This document shows, piece by piece, positions 1 to 12,400 of a stretch of 64,000 nucleotides of DNA. Below the pieces are notes generated by a model. The model made no database searches. It saw nothing but the letters and a program-made list of their open reading frames with translations, and was not told where the DNA came from. Origin of the DNA: Gentiana macrophylla (lineage: Eukaryota; Streptophyta; Magnoliopsida; Gentianales; Gentianaceae); the NCBI GenBank assembly GCA_026214975.1, contig CM047805.1, positions 8,208,463 to 8,272,462 on the forward strand. Reading direction: 5' to 3'. The stretch's first letter is position 1. Each line of letters opens with the position of its first letter. The translations under genes and the position numbers were made by a program.

Positions 1-245
1 CCTAAAAGTCTGCAATAAAATACCAAAAATACCCACGTAAATCTGACACGACACTCCGGTTACTAAACCGGTACAAAATTTATAACTTTTTATTACTTTT
101 ACTAGATTTTTATAGTATTTAGATTTATTCATTACTATTAATATTTCATAAGATTATCGTTATAATTTCTTATATTTTATATATAAAGAGTTAATAAAAT
201 ATATAATATATCGTAATTTTTATCATATAAATGTTATACATCAGT
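1..245. other. Unassigned AT-rich sequence at window edge
   Basis: Very AT-rich sequence with no coding potential. Homology to the family A internal region (compare 4981 onward) begins only at about 246, so this is either a separate insertion or the flank where the left family A copy was truncated. Nothing else is recognisable. Confidence 0.4.
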
Positions 246-870
246 TGCCTCCCCCGAGCACCTTTGTTTTACGTCTTTGGCTTGACTTATTAAGAAACTA
301 AAAGAAAAGAAAATAAGCACGAGTGGAATGAAATAAAAAAAATTGCACATCTTTTGCTCAATAGCCTCAAGAATATGGCAAAAATAAACTTTCATCCACT
401 TTTATTTAGAACAACAATAAAAACATCTACCTAAAACATTCTAGGTTTAAAGTCCTTAGTTCGACTCTTTACCCGTAACAATGCTAAGGATAGTGATACC
501 AAAGGAGAGCAAACCGTTGCGTCTCCCTACAAAAATCAGAAGAATTGAGCAAACACTTAAAATGGGGCAATAAAAGCAAGGGGCTCAATCCTCACCCCCA
601 AGATTGGTTCAAGAAATTCACCGTGCAACACAATGAATTAACCTCTCTGAATCAGAGCATATGCCAAGTAACAAAGATTCAAACACCAAGCAATAACATT
701 TTGGCTCAACCACAACGTCAACATATTCTATGTGATCCACCACCTCTAGTTTTCAATAAGGTTCAAATGAGAAGGAATAAATGATTCACTAGTAGCATGT
801 TTCGTACCTTCTTCATAACATTCTTGAGGGGTGACTACCTCAAGGGTCGACGATGGAGAAAATAAAAAAA

Positions 871-1250
871 TTATATAATTTTAGCGCTCATCACAACCTT
901 CCTCTTCTCGATAAATTGCTCTACCCGGTTCTCCAAGTTCTTTATTGACGATTGAAGAGTAGTAAATGTGTTGTTGGAACTAGTCCGAAGATCTCTCAAC
1001 TCATGGCCTTGCTTTTGCAAAGTCCGGCCTTGCTCTTGCAATGTATTGTTGATTTGCTCCAATAACATATCAGTCGTACACTTTTGTGGAGGAGGAGGTA
1101 TTTGTGAAGGTTGATCATATTGCAAATAGGCATTGGTGTGTTGAAACTAAGAACTTGGAGGACTCATCCACTCATTGTTGTATGGTGATGTGTATGGGTT
1201 GAACTGATAATATGGTTGGAATCTAAAACCCATACCACCAAAATTATAGC
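871..1250 (-). pseudogene. gag-like remnant of family A
   Basis: An 84-residue minus-strand frame ends at 871. It contains a segment of the kind found near the C terminus of Athila-type Gag: a Gln-rich heptad-like stretch and 'SIKNLENRVEQF', which resembles the usual 'ASIRNLE-QVGQ' motif of that family. The reading frame is open only for this short piece and there is no CCHC knuckle or protease after it. The same remnant occurs at about 7520-7900 in the right copy. It lies only about 230 nt from the primer site, so most of gag is missing. Assignment is by motif resemblance only. Confidence 0.5.
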
Positions 1251-1458
1251 CTCCAAATGAGTAAGGAGGAGGGCCCTCATGATACACTGTAATTCAAGGA
1301 AACAACAAGAACACAATCACGGCATCCAGTCACCACCACCACCACAGTAGGTGGTGTGACTCTTCAAAAGAAATCCAACATCAATAAAGAAAAAAAACAA
1401 AAGAAATAAAACAACCAAGGCCTAAGTCTTCAAAAGACTTATGTGATATCGATATGAT

Positions 1459-1476
1459 TCCCCAGCAACGGCGCCT
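1459..1476 (-). other. Primer binding site (tRNA-Asp), family A left copy
   Basis: Read on the minus strand, this 18-mer matches the complement of the 3' end of plant tRNA-Asp (known tRNA end TCCCCGGCAACGGCGCCA) with two mismatches. It lies 7 nt from the LTR edge at 1484, the expected place for a reverse-transcription primer site. Confidence 0.85.
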
Positions 1477-1483
1477 GAAAACT

Positions 1484-3131
1484 TGATGGCCAAAATAGTG
1501 ACGGTCCAACTTTAACCGGAAGTGTACCGAGTCGGATGCACTATAGTAGTGAGCAATGTCGTATCCCTCGAGGAATCAATCGAGTACCAAAGTTGTTTTC
1601 ATAGTTAGTTCAGGTTAATCAAGTGCGTTCTAGTTCTGATTATGCTAAATCGATATTTAAACGAGAGATAAAGAGAGAAAGAGACATAGCCAAATCACGA
1701 TACAATTGAATACTTTCTCCCCTCTAATTGATTATTTGGGAATGGAAACTACCAACCAACCATCCTAATGCTTATATCGACTCATTCATGGGTGCAAACT
1801 TCTAAGATAGTACTAGACGTCATGCAACAACCTAGTACCCTTTGCCCGGTTCAACAGTCCGCCTTTAAGGATTTAAATGACCGGAACAAGATAAACGGTC
1901 TAAAGCCGCTCAATTTTCACCGATAAACCTCGTTACCCAATCGATCTAAACAACTCAGTCAATTGTAAACACGATCTTAAAACACCTTTTCCCACACCCC
2001 TTCACATCATACATTTATAAAAGTGGTGTGTGAGCTCATGAACTAGGTGTACAAGCTAATTCAAGCTTTAAGAACATGTTTTAAGACATGAATTCATCAA
2101 TATAACAACAATTAAACACTACCCATTCCCAATTAATCAAATAGAGGGGGATTTCTTCAATCTTCACATGATTTTAGCTATGATAAAGTTTAGCTACACA
2201 TTATAACTACGAAAGCAAGAATGAAACATGAAATGAACTCCATAAAACAAGAGAAGAAGTGAAACTGATTACCAAAAAGGTAGAAATTCGAGTTTCAATC
2301 AAGCTCCTTCCACACCCACGTCACTTGTGAAGAAGAAGAAGAACCAAAGACTATGCAAAATCCAAGATTTTTCAATTAAAACTAAGCTTGATTAGCATTA
2401 AACTAAGTAAATTGGAAGTAGAAGTGAGTCTAAAGAGCCAAAATGGAAGAATTTCGAGCTATGCTAATAGTTAGGGTTTTGGGAGGATGATGAATGCTGA
2501 AAAATCTATAAAAATGTATATATATAGGTGCAGAAAATCGACCCGGTGCGCTTGCACTGGCAGCTCTGTATCAAAACTGGACATTCTGCTTCTCTTCTGC
2601 GCACACACTACATCTGGTGCGCTTGCACTGGAGCCTGAACTTTTAGCACTGATACAACTTCAGTAATCTGACAATATCTTTTCGTGTAGAGCTCCAATTT
2701 GAGTGATTCAAGTTGCGTTGGAAATCTCATTCAAATATCTACAACTTTCGTGAATACCACAAATCCAGAAAATACGTGTATCGAGGATAAAAGCACAGAT
2801 AAAAGCACCAACCACTTTTGATCCGTTTCCATCTTCGGGCTTCTGTTATGCCACTCTAAACATCATGCGTTGTCTTCCGGGTTCATAACTCACTTAGATC
2901 CTGAATCACAACAATCAAAGACATACCGAGCATAACTCCGCAAGATAACTAGGGCTCAAAAAGGGTCAAAATACCGTAAAATTGTGAGGTTTTCCATCTG
3001 TTTGAGGTTTGCCTCAAAATGTGCAATGCATTTTGCCCTATAAATGGTCTAAAAATACCCAATACAAGTCAAAAGTGTCATAAATGGGGGTTAAAACTTG
3101 CAACGAAGCATAATAAAGTTGACTCTCATCA
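1484..3131 (-). repeat. Family A LTR (shared by two tandem copies)
   Basis: A 1,648-bp LTR bounded by TGATG...CATCA. It has a primer site (reverse complement) on its left and a purine tract (reverse complement ACCACACCCCCACTTAG) on its right, so it serves as the 5' LTR of the left copy and the 3' LTR of the right copy. A TATA tract on the minus strand lies at about 2517-2526. Two copies of GTGCGCTTGCAC (2546-2557 and 2617-2628) lie upstream of it in element orientation. The LTR at 8022-9685 is its partner and is clearly similar along its whole length. Confidence 0.88.
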
Positions 3132-3148
3132 ACCACACCCCCACTTAG
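3132..3148 (-). other. Polypurine tract, family A
   Basis: Directly after the LTR edge the plus strand reads ACCACACCCCCACTTAG, which is CTAAGTGGGGGTGTGGT on the element strand. This is the purine-rich primer for plus-strand DNA synthesis, in the correct place next to the 3' LTR. Confidence 0.75.
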
Positions 3149-5682
3149 CGTTTGCTAGCCCTCGAGAAAAATGAGCGTTTTAAAAGAATCCAAAGAGTCA
3201 ACGTTACATGCGTTGGTCAAGAAAATCACATATCAAAGATAACCTACAAGTAAATGAGTAAATGCATGCAACTTAACCCTACCTTATCGAGCATACGGGA
3301 TGTGTGTGTGTTAATAGCTTCTCCTACATTTACCATGGTTCACCGGTTTGGATTATGGATGCTAGTTTATTGCGACTACACCATAGGCTCATAACTCATA
3401 AGCACCTCCACTAATTGGGGCCAACCGAGGTTAAGCAAGGTCCAGTATGACTTGCAAGGTTGTAACGTTAGGCTCGGGATGGGCTAACCGAAGGGAATTT
3501 CTAGGGAATAAACAACAAAGAGATAAACACGAGCAAGCTCAATCATGGGGTGTAGCAATACAAAACGTAGCTAGCTTTACCTTTCTCTAGCTCAAAATGA
3601 AACTAGAAACATGATCCAAGAAATTAAATGCCATATCGCACTATGTCTCAAAATGCCATATCGCAAAAATGTATAAGAATCATGTTTCCACATTAAGGAC
3701 ACATCCCAAACACCAACATCATATACAAATGAATGCAAGAGTCCTAGAACACTTGGTTTTTTTGAATCAACCTTTTATTTACTTTTCATAATTTTTTTTG
3801 AATTTGAATTGGAACTTGAATTTTTATTAGGCTTGTGTCAAAGGCCATCACTTAAACATAATAAGAAGAAAAAAAAGAGCTCCTACCATCCAAATCATGA
3901 TATAGATCATTAAAACATACACACCACTCTACCAAACCACACTTGCCTTAGAAAGTGTGATAAAAAGTAAATATTAAGCTCAACTCGTAGGGTGTTCAAG
4001 GGAATGCAGACCATAAATAAAGTTTGGGGGTCGGGAATTATGGGTTAAATACGAATGGCTAAGTGTCGGATGGGGGTCTAACCATCCTATCCAAACTTAG
4101 AGGGGCTACTGTGGAATATGTTCTGGGATGGCTATTTGGCTCTGGTCGAGTAAAAGAAACGCCATAACTATCACCCCAAACTCTACCAAGGTCGGCCTTT
4201 CTATTTCGTATCGAAGTTAATGATATGAGTTCTAGATAGCTGAATTGTGCCTAAGTCTACCATAATCGGTCACTAGTTACCATGGTTCATGAAGAGAGCT
4301 ATACGTGCGTGAAAATCCCATTTCCAAGATAAGGTAGTAAGCCAAGTAACATGCATTCAAACATTCACTAAACCATTTATCCTGTCAATGTGAAGGCTCA
4401 CCATACGAATGCAACATCATTACCATGGAAATTTTTTAAAAAATGCTCAAATTTTGCTAAAGAAGTGACCACACGATAAGCATAAAACACAATGGCAAAG
4501 ATATCAATGAATCACACATCAAATCTAAGCCTACCACCCCTCACTTTAAAATGCAACACTGCCCTCAGTGTGTGAATGGTAAAAGAGAGAGAAGGCTTAG
4601 CTGAACCCGGCAGAAAGGCGCAAATCATGTATGTGACATATCAACGAAAGCTCCACTTGAATACCTAAAGCCATGGGACAAAAACACCAAGAAAACGCAT
4701 GAATGGGGAACAACCACCGTGCCAAAAGCAAGCAATAGATATCGAGATATAAGGAAAAGAATCAATGTCACATACACTGTCATAGTATAACCGAAGGTAC
4801 CGAACTTGAATCACATGAGATGAAAAAAGACAATAAAAAGAGAAACTCCATCCATGCATAAAATATGAGCCGACAACGGACCAAAGAAGAACCACTCAAA
4901 AACGGAACCAAGATCTCCCAAAGTAGCACCCTAGACCACTCCTAGCACCAAGAACTAAAGCAAAAACAGAGAACCGTGGGTGCCTCCCCCGAACGCCTTT
5001 GTTTTACGTCATTGGCTTGACTTATGAAGAAACTAAAAGAAAAGAAAATAAGCACGAGTGGAATGAAAGAAAAAATTGCACATCCTTTGCTCTATAGCCT
5101 CAAGAACATGGCAATTAATAAACAATTTCATCCACTTTTATTTAGAACAACAATAAAAAAATCTACCTAAAACATTCTAAGTTTAAAGTCCTTAGTTCGA
5201 CTCTTTACCCGTAACAATGCTAAGGAGAGCAAACCGTTGCGTCTCCCTACAAAAATCAAAAGAATTGAGCACACCCCTAAAATGGGGCAAGAAAAGCATG
5301 GGGCTCAATCCCCACCACCAAGATTGGTTCAAGAAATTCACCGTGCAACACAATTAATTCAACCTCCCCGAATGAGAGCATACGCCAAGTAACAAAGATT
5401 CAAACACCAAGCAATAACATTTCGGCTCAACCACAACGTCAACATATTCTATATGATCCACCACCTCTATTTTTTCAATAAGGTTCAAATGAGAATAAAT
5501 GATTCACTAGTAGCATGTTTCGTACCTTCTTCATATCATTCGTGAGGGGTGACTACCTCAAGGTTCGACGGTGGAGAAATAATATTTCATCTTTTTTAGC
5601 GCTCATCTTAACCTTCCTCTTCCCGATCAATTGCTCTACCCGGTTCTCCAAGTTTTTTATTGCCGATTGAAGAGTAGTAAAT

Positions 5683-7501
5683 TGTTAGTAATACCATCCG
5701 CAACGGAAGCGATTTTAAGGATCTATATCTATATAATACACGTAATAAAACAACTAGATATATTCTACAAGGGGGAAGTAGATCATACCTCTTGAATCTC
5801 GAAATTCAAGTTGAAGAACCGCAAAAGGATGAATGTAAGAAGATGTGAAGAGCACCACGATCTTCCGTACGTGTATCCAAGCAACTCCCGGTGGAAGGAA
5901 TTCTCGACTCGAACCCTTCCGATATGCTACCCGGAAAAACCCCCAAGATTTTCCCCACTCACCCTTGGCCGAAAATTCTATCTTCTCTCTAAGAGTTGAT
6001 AGTCGAATTTTACATGTGTGTTAAGGCTTGGGAGAACTCTCTTTATACAGGAGAGTAAAACTTAGCCTCCAAGGATTTTTATTTTGCAAATAAATAATCC
6101 AATTAATAAAAGATAATTCCATAATATTCTAGAACAAATCTAGAATAATATTTATCTTTATTATTTACCATAAATATTTATCCAAAAATATTTTATGCAC
6201 ATATCTTATTAATCACAAGAAAACTAATTTCTTGTTCCAAAAGAGAGCATGGGCTTAAAATTTCATATATTGACCTAGTCAATATTAATTTTGCCATCAC
6301 ACAATAATTAAGCCAAGATTATGGAAAATGTCTTTTCCACATATTTAATTATTTAGCCCAACTAATTTAATAGTCCACTAAACAATTAATTCACATATCG
6401 TTTTAATAAAGTCCAACAAGAACTAAATTAATATTATTAGGATTCGACGTCCGAGAATAGCTATGCTATATTAGGAGGCACGCGTCGGGACCATGGACTA
6501 ATAATCGTGGCTCCGATAAATCAAATAAATAATTATAGAATAATTATATTCGATAAATCAATCACAGAATATGCCACCATAATCCCGTGATCGCACTCCT
6601 CCGATTATAAGATTATATTTATCTCTCACGAGAATAATAATAAGCGTCCCATTGATATAATCATTACATATGGATTAATCCTCCATAGATCGCTCATTCT
6701 AAATCGGGAAGTTACCGTTAACCCTTTTAAGAACCTCTTATCCTTATTTACCATTAACCCCTAGTGATCAATTAATTCATACAACTCACCGGTAGCTAAT
6801 CGATTGTAATATGAACTCGCATTTATCGATCGGGCTTCTAGGATTAACAAATAAAGGAATCTGTTTATCTACTTCCATAAATGGAAGGAATGGATTCCGT
6901 ATCTCGTGATAACACGTACTACTCACTCAATCCAAAGACAATGCCAAGATGGGGTAATTCGGACCACGGACTCGGTGTAATCCTTAACCGTCAAGTCAAA
7001 CTTCATACGATTCAAGCGGTTGACGTGATCACCTCGTGATTAAGATATATCCATAAATATGATCATCCATTGATTCGATAAGACTTCTCGATTACGAAAT
7101 TATATCGTGAACTCTAATCAAATCGGTCCAAATTTCTATATGATATATCTATCATATATAAATGCCCCATTAGGTTCTCTTAACCGAAAGTCCGGATAAG
7201 ACAATCACACCTATTGTGTTCTCAGGCGCATTAATAGCACGTTAAAGGAGAGACCCGATACTCTCGATTGACTTCACTACGGGCTAATTGTATTTTAAGT
7301 ACATCTTCACCAACTCAATCCTCCCGTATATACCATACACCGAGTTAAGTGATTACATAAACGATATACTTTAGGGTTTTCTGTAGTGTAAATACTATTG
7401 TCACATCGGTGAATATGAGAATAATAAATATGAATAATAACATCATTTCATTTATTAAATAAAACAATTACAAAATTGTCTTTCGGGCATCACACCTAAC
7501 A
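5683..7501 (-). repeat. Solo Copia-type LTR inserted in family A
   Basis: A 1,819-bp unit starting TGTTAGTAATACC and ending CACACCTAACA. It is flanked by a perfect 5-bp duplication TAAAT (5678-5682 and 7502-7506). The uninterrupted target is visible in the left copy near 963-975. On the minus strand a TATA box lies inside the inverted repeat at 6036-6056. Layout and several blocks resemble the LTRs of the 16-39 kb Copia-type array. No internal region remains, so it is a solo LTR formed by LTR-LTR recombination. Confidence 0.9.
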
Positions 7502-7519
7502 TAAATGTGTTGTTGGAAC

Positions 7520-7900
7520 TAGTCCGAAGATCCCTTAAATCACGGCCTTTCTCCTGCAAAGTCCGGCCTGGCTATTGCAAAGTCTTGTTGATTTTCTCCA
7601 ATAACATATCGGTCGTACTCTTTTGTGGAGGAGGTGGTATTTGTGAAGGTTGATCATATTGCAAATAGGCATTGGTGTGTTGAAACTGAGAACTTAGAGG
7701 ACTCCCCCACTCATTGTTGTATGGTGAAGTTTATGGGTTGAACTGATAATATGGTTGGAATCCAAAACCCATACCACCAAAATTAAAGCCTCCAAATGAG
7801 AAAGGAGGAGGGCCCTAATGGACATACGGATCCATACACTGCAATTCAAGGAAACAACAAGAATACAATCACGGTATCCAGTCACCACCACCACCGCAGT
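7520..7900 (-). pseudogene. gag-like remnant of family A (right copy)
   Basis: Counterpart of the 871-1250 remnant, at the same distance from its primer site. The reading frame is further broken, and the inserted LTR at 5683-7501 removed continuity on its downstream side. Only similarity to the left copy and the residual Gln-rich segment support the call. Confidence 0.4.
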
Positions 7901-7996
7901 AGGTGGTGTGACTTTTCAAAAGAAATCCAACATCACGAAAGAAAAAAAACAACCTAGGCCTAAGTCTTCAAAAGTCTCATGTGATATTGATATGAT

Positions 7997-8014
7997 TCCC
8001 CGTCAACGGCGCCA
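7997..8014 (-). other. Primer binding site (tRNA-Asp), family A right copy
   Basis: On the minus strand this 18-mer matches the complement of the plant tRNA-Asp 3' end with one mismatch. It lies 7 nt from LTR 8022-9685. Confidence 0.87.
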
Positions 8015-8021
8015 GAAAACT

Positions 8022-9685
8022 TGATGGCCAAAATAGTGACAGTCCAACTTTAACCGGTAGAGTACCGAGTCGGATGCACTATAGTAGCGAGCAAGGTCGT
8101 ATCCCTCGAGGAATCAATTGAGTACCAAAGTCGTTTTCATACTTAGTTTAGGTTAATCAAGTGTGCTCAAGTTCTGATTATACTAAAATGATATTTAAAC
8201 GAGTGATAAAGAGAGAAAGAGACATAGCCAAATCACGATCCAATTGAATACTTTCGCCCCTCTAATCGATTATTTGAGAATGGAAACTACCAACCAACCA
8301 TCCTAATGCTTATATCGACTCATTCATGAGTGCAAACTTCTAAGATAGTTCTAGACGCCATGCAACAACCTAGTACCCTTTGCCCGGTTCAACAGTCCGC
8401 CTTTAAGGATTTAATGACCGGAACAAGATAAACACTCTAGAGCCTCTCGATTTGCACCGACAAGCATCATTACCCAATCGATGTAAACAACTCAGTCAAT
8501 TGTAAATAACGATCTTAAAACCCCTTTTCTCACACCACTTCGCAACATACATTTATAAAAGTGGTGTGTGAGTTCATGAACTAGGTGTACAAGCTAATTC
8601 AAGCGATAAGAACAAGTTTTCAGACATGAATTCATCGATATAACAAAAATTAAATACTACCCATTCCCAGTTAATCAACTAGAGGGGGATTTCTTCAATC
8701 TTCAGATGATTTTAGCTATGATAAAGTTTTGCTACACATTATAACTACGAATGCAAGAATGAAACATGAAATTAACTCCATTAAACAAGAGAAGAAGTGA
8801 AATTGATTACCGAAAAACGTAGAAATTCGAGTTTACATCAAACTCTTTCCACACTCATGTCACTTGGGAAGAAGAAGATGAACCAAAGTCTATGCAAAAT
8901 CCAAGATTCTTCAACTAAAACTAAACTAGATTATCATTAAACTAAGTAAATTTGAAGTATAGGTGAGTCTAAAGAGCCAAAAGGGAAGAATTTAAAGCAA
9001 TGCTAATAGTTAGGGTTCTTGGGAGGATGATGAATGCTGAAAAATCTGTGTAAAAATGTATATATAGGTGCAGAAAATCGACCCGGTGTGCACGCACTAC
9101 ATCTGGTGCGCTTGCACTGGCAGCTCTTTATCAAAACTGGACATTCTGCTTCTCTGGTGCGCACGCACTACATCTAGTGCGCTTGCACTGGAGCCTAAAC
9201 TTTCAGCACTGATACAACTTCTAGAGCTCCGATTTGAGTGATTCAAGTTGCGTTGGAAAGCTCATTCAAATATCTATAACTTTTATGAATACCACAAGTC
9301 CTAAAATGCTTGTATCTGGGATCAAATCACAGATTAAGTGAACGTATGGTGGAAGCACCAACCACTTTTGATCCGTTTCCATCCCCGGGCTTCGGTTATG
9401 CCACTCTAAACATCATGCCTTGTCTTCTGGGTTCATAACTCACCTAGATCCTGCATCACAACATTCAAACACATACCGAGTATAACTCCGGAAGATAACT
9501 AGGGCTCGAAAAAGGTCAAAATACCGTAAAATGGTGAGGTTTTCCACTATTTGACGGTTTGCCTCAAAGTGAGTGTGCAATGCATTTTGCCGTATAAATG
9601 GTATAAAACTCCCCAATACAAGCTAAAAGTGTCATATATAGGGGTTAAAACATACACCGAAGCATAGTAAAGTTGACTCTCTTCA
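8022..9685 (-). repeat. Family A 5' LTR
   Basis: A 1,664-bp LTR from TGATGGCC to TCTTCA, homologous along its length to 1484-3131. The minus-strand TATA tract is at 9058-9066. Upstream of it in element orientation lie four GTGCG-type palindromes between 9086 and 9190, against two in the other LTR, so the palindromic block varies in copy number. Sequence to the right is unrelated and marks the outer end of the tandem element. Confidence 0.87.
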
Positions 9686-10332
9686 CCAAGCAACAAAATA
9701 ACCAATTCCAACTTTGGTCATCAAACAAATTAAATTGGTATCTTCATAGCTAATTGTAAAACAAAGAGTTGGGTGATGAACATATTTTCAAAGACTTGAG
9801 AATCCCTTCAAATATTCTTCTCAAACCAATTGATAAACAAAAATATTGGCGTTCCAAATGAAACAAATACCCACTCCCAACCCCAAACAACCTTTGAAAC
9901 TGAAAGTCAAAACTCCCACCCCACCCCAAAATATAGATATCTCAAAACTTCACACTAAACTCCCCTTAGACTTCCCCAGTGAAGTAGCCTTGAACTTGAA
10001 CTTGAACTCCACTCCAAGTTGCATCCCCACCAAAAAAATTCTATCATCAAAGAATTCCTTTAGATCAGCCATACATAGATTAAGTGGAAAGTAGTCCTCC
10101 AAAACCGGCATATATGTATTGAGTGGAAACCCAACACGTATTGAGTGATCGTGCCACCGGAAATTATCGGGCGTTAAAAGTACTTGTTCGGATACACCGT
10201 ACACATCCACGTTTCAATGAGTATTCAATGCTCTACATTCATTTCACCTCATCTTCTGGCCTCTCTGTGTGAATAAAATTATATTTCCGTGAGTGAAATT
10301 TTATCTCCATACCTTAAAAATGTATGTCTGAG

Positions 10333-10372
<40 letters not shown>

Positions 10373-11240
10373 CAGAAAATGAACACATACTTGTTGAATA
10401 CAATAAAACTACCCAAACTTCCATCATCACATGTATGAACTAATCATAGAAAAGAAAACAAAAGTTCCAGAAGAAATAAAACATAAACAAATGTAAATAT
10501 TATTTGTACAATGCAAAAACAAAAAAGTCACCTTATATAATTTAAAATTTTGGTAAGATCTTCTTGAAAACAATGCCAATATACATGCCAATGGGTTTTT
10601 TCGGCAGATAAATGAGAATATGATTAAAAAAAAATAAAAAATGAGAAAAACCTAACTCGTCACCAGCCACAATTGAATCGAAAACACCACCAATCTTCAT
10701 ATTATTCACTTTCTTCATTTTCAAACTCCTGAGATCTACAACCATAACAAAAATCATAACAAAAACCATATACACAGATGTGAAAATCATTCTCAAAAAA
10801 AGAAAATCGAATTGAGAATCGGAGGAAATTAGGGCTAAACATCATGTGCGCGAAAACTTCAGATGATTCTGTTTTGGTTTTTTTTTTTTTTTTTTTTTAC
10901 AAATTTCTTGGTTATATTGTAGATGAAATATGTTAATGTTTATAATTGAAAAACATTTGAAATTGAAGATAAAAGGGTTTGCAAAGAAAGTGGAGTTGTT
11001 TTTGCAGAATTCTCTCGGGGATTTGATTACAAATCTTTTGTTGAAATATTTGCGGAATTAGGTTAGTGCTTTTTGCGTCTTTTTTCCCTTTTTCTTTCCA
11101 TATTTTTTTTTTCTTCACTATCAATTACCGGATTTGGAGCGGATTTGATTGGATAATTTTCGGGTTTGGGTCAAAATCAATTTTATTTTTGCTTTCAAAT
11201 ATATACATAGTATAGTATAGTATATATATAGATTTTCATT
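9686..11240. other. Unassigned region between family A and AT-rich repeats
   Basis: No repeat partner for this stretch is seen elsewhere in the window. Two minus-strand frames, 9950-10210 (86 aa) and 10542-10796 (84 aa), lack any motif I recognise. The second is hydrophobic at its start and could be chance. There are T-rich runs at about 10877-10898. It could be an eroded gene fragment or old transposon sequence. Confidence 0.3.
10325..10374. repeat. (TA)n microsatellite inside a short hairpin
   Basis: About 16 TA units at 10336-10368 are bracketed by a perfect 7-bp inverted repeat, TGTCTGA (10325-10331) and TCAGACA (10368-10374). The whole block can fold into one hairpin or cruciform. Confidence 0.85.
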
Positions 11241-12400
11241 TTTACCACTTTTTGGGAAAAACTATTAAATTATTTCCTAAATTAAAATCAATTTTAACGT
11301 GTTTAATTGCTTATTTGATTTAACGTGTTTATTATTTTTACAAATGTATTAATTATTTTCATTTTTATTTCTTGAGATTTATTTAATTGGAAAGAAATAT
11401 TTTTTGGAGAAAACACAGTGACACTTTAGCGTATTTGATTGATTGATTGATTTGATTGAACATGTTTATTATTTTTACAAAAATTATAATTATTTTCATT
11501 TTTATTTCGTGAGATATATTTAATTAGGGAGAAACACTTTTTAGAGGAAACACAGTCATTATATAATAAATAATAATTATTATTATTTTCATTTTTATTT
11601 CTTGAGATTTATTTAATGTGGGAGAAAAACGTTTTTGGGGAAACAGAGTCACCATATAATATAATAATAATAATTATCATTTTCATTTTGTTCTTGAGAT
11701 TTATTTAATTAGGGGAAACAAATTTTTGAAAAACACACTCACATTTTTAATATAAAATATGGGAAATTAGGGATAATGATGAATAATCTGGAATATTTTT
11801 AAGAATACATGGCATTACATATTTTTATAGGGAGAAGGACAATGCATAATTTTTTAGCGAGAAGAACAAACAAATAATCCTTAAAATCAGTGAACCTTCC
11901 AGTGAATCCCCCAAATCAATGAATTTCGATCATGAATCCCAAAATCAATGAATTTAAACAATGAATTTTGAAAATTAGTGAATTTCGATGATGAATTCGG
12001 TAGTGAATTTAAATGAAAGAATTTCAAACACAAGTGAATTTCGACGTTGAATAAATAGTTTTGTCCTTTATGCAAAATTTTCAAAAGACTATCCTTCTAC
12101 TCAGTTGATGAAATACTTTTGTCATTTTCCCTCATTCCCCCTATAAAATGATGATTAATTGATTTGATTAAAGAATTTCCTAAATTAAAATTCATTTAAC
12201 GTTAATTGATGATTTCTCATAATGTGTATATTAATTTTTTACAAGTATAATAATTATTTTCGTTTTTATAGATAATTATTTAAATAGAGATAACCACTTT
12301 TTTGGGAAAACAATTAAATTATTTCCTAAATTAAAATCAATTTAACGTGTTTAATTGCTTATTTTATTTAGGTTTTTGGTGGGAAGGACAAACTATTAAC
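11240..12400. repeat. Degenerate AT-rich tandem/dispersed repeat
   Basis: The block 'gagatttatttaatt ... gggagaaacactttttg ... aaacacagtcac' recurs at about 11383, 11510, 11603 and 11696, at spacings of roughly 93-127 bp. It is interleaved with 'tttaacgtgtttatta'. A second block ('ttgggaaaactattaaattatt') recurs at 11250, 12300 and 13655. The same family reappears at 13610-13765 and 40700-41030, on the far side of the hAT element. Some minus-strand frames, such as 11887-12084, are low-complexity chance frames. Confidence 0.65.

Larger units (their letters stand above)
246..1483 (-). mobile_element. Family A Gypsy-type element, truncated internal region (left tandem copy)
   Basis: This stretch matches 4981-8021 by eye, except that it lacks the 1.8-kb solo LTR found there. 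Read on the minus strand it begins at the primer site next to the LTR at 1484 and runs through a short gag-like remnant into non-coding sequence. It is the 5' part of the internal region of a second family A copy that shares LTR 1484-3131 with the copy to its right. The 3' part of the internal region and the outer LTR are missing. No gag-pol of normal size is present. Confidence 0.75.
3132..8021 (-). mobile_element. Family A internal region (non-coding LARD-type Gypsy element)
   Basis: The internal region between LTRs 1484-3131 and 8022-9685. Without the solo LTR at 5683-7501 it is about 3.1 kb. On the minus strand it starts with a tRNA-Asp primer site, carries a short gag-like remnant (about 7520-7900) and then has no coding frame of note up to the polypurine tract. 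Protease, reverse transcriptase, RNase H and integrase are all absent, so the element could only have moved with proteins from another element. Parts of its leader resemble family D: 5060-5230 here matches about 62130-62330 in a run about cytosine-poor 'acatcct' and 'gttcgactctt'-like blocks. Confidence 0.72.

Noticed and set aside
9950..10210. 86-residue minus-strand frame 'MDVYGVSEQVLL...' as a host gene exon
   Set aside because: No domain recognised, no splice-site context or neighbouring exon that I can support, and a plus-strand frame covers part of the same bases.
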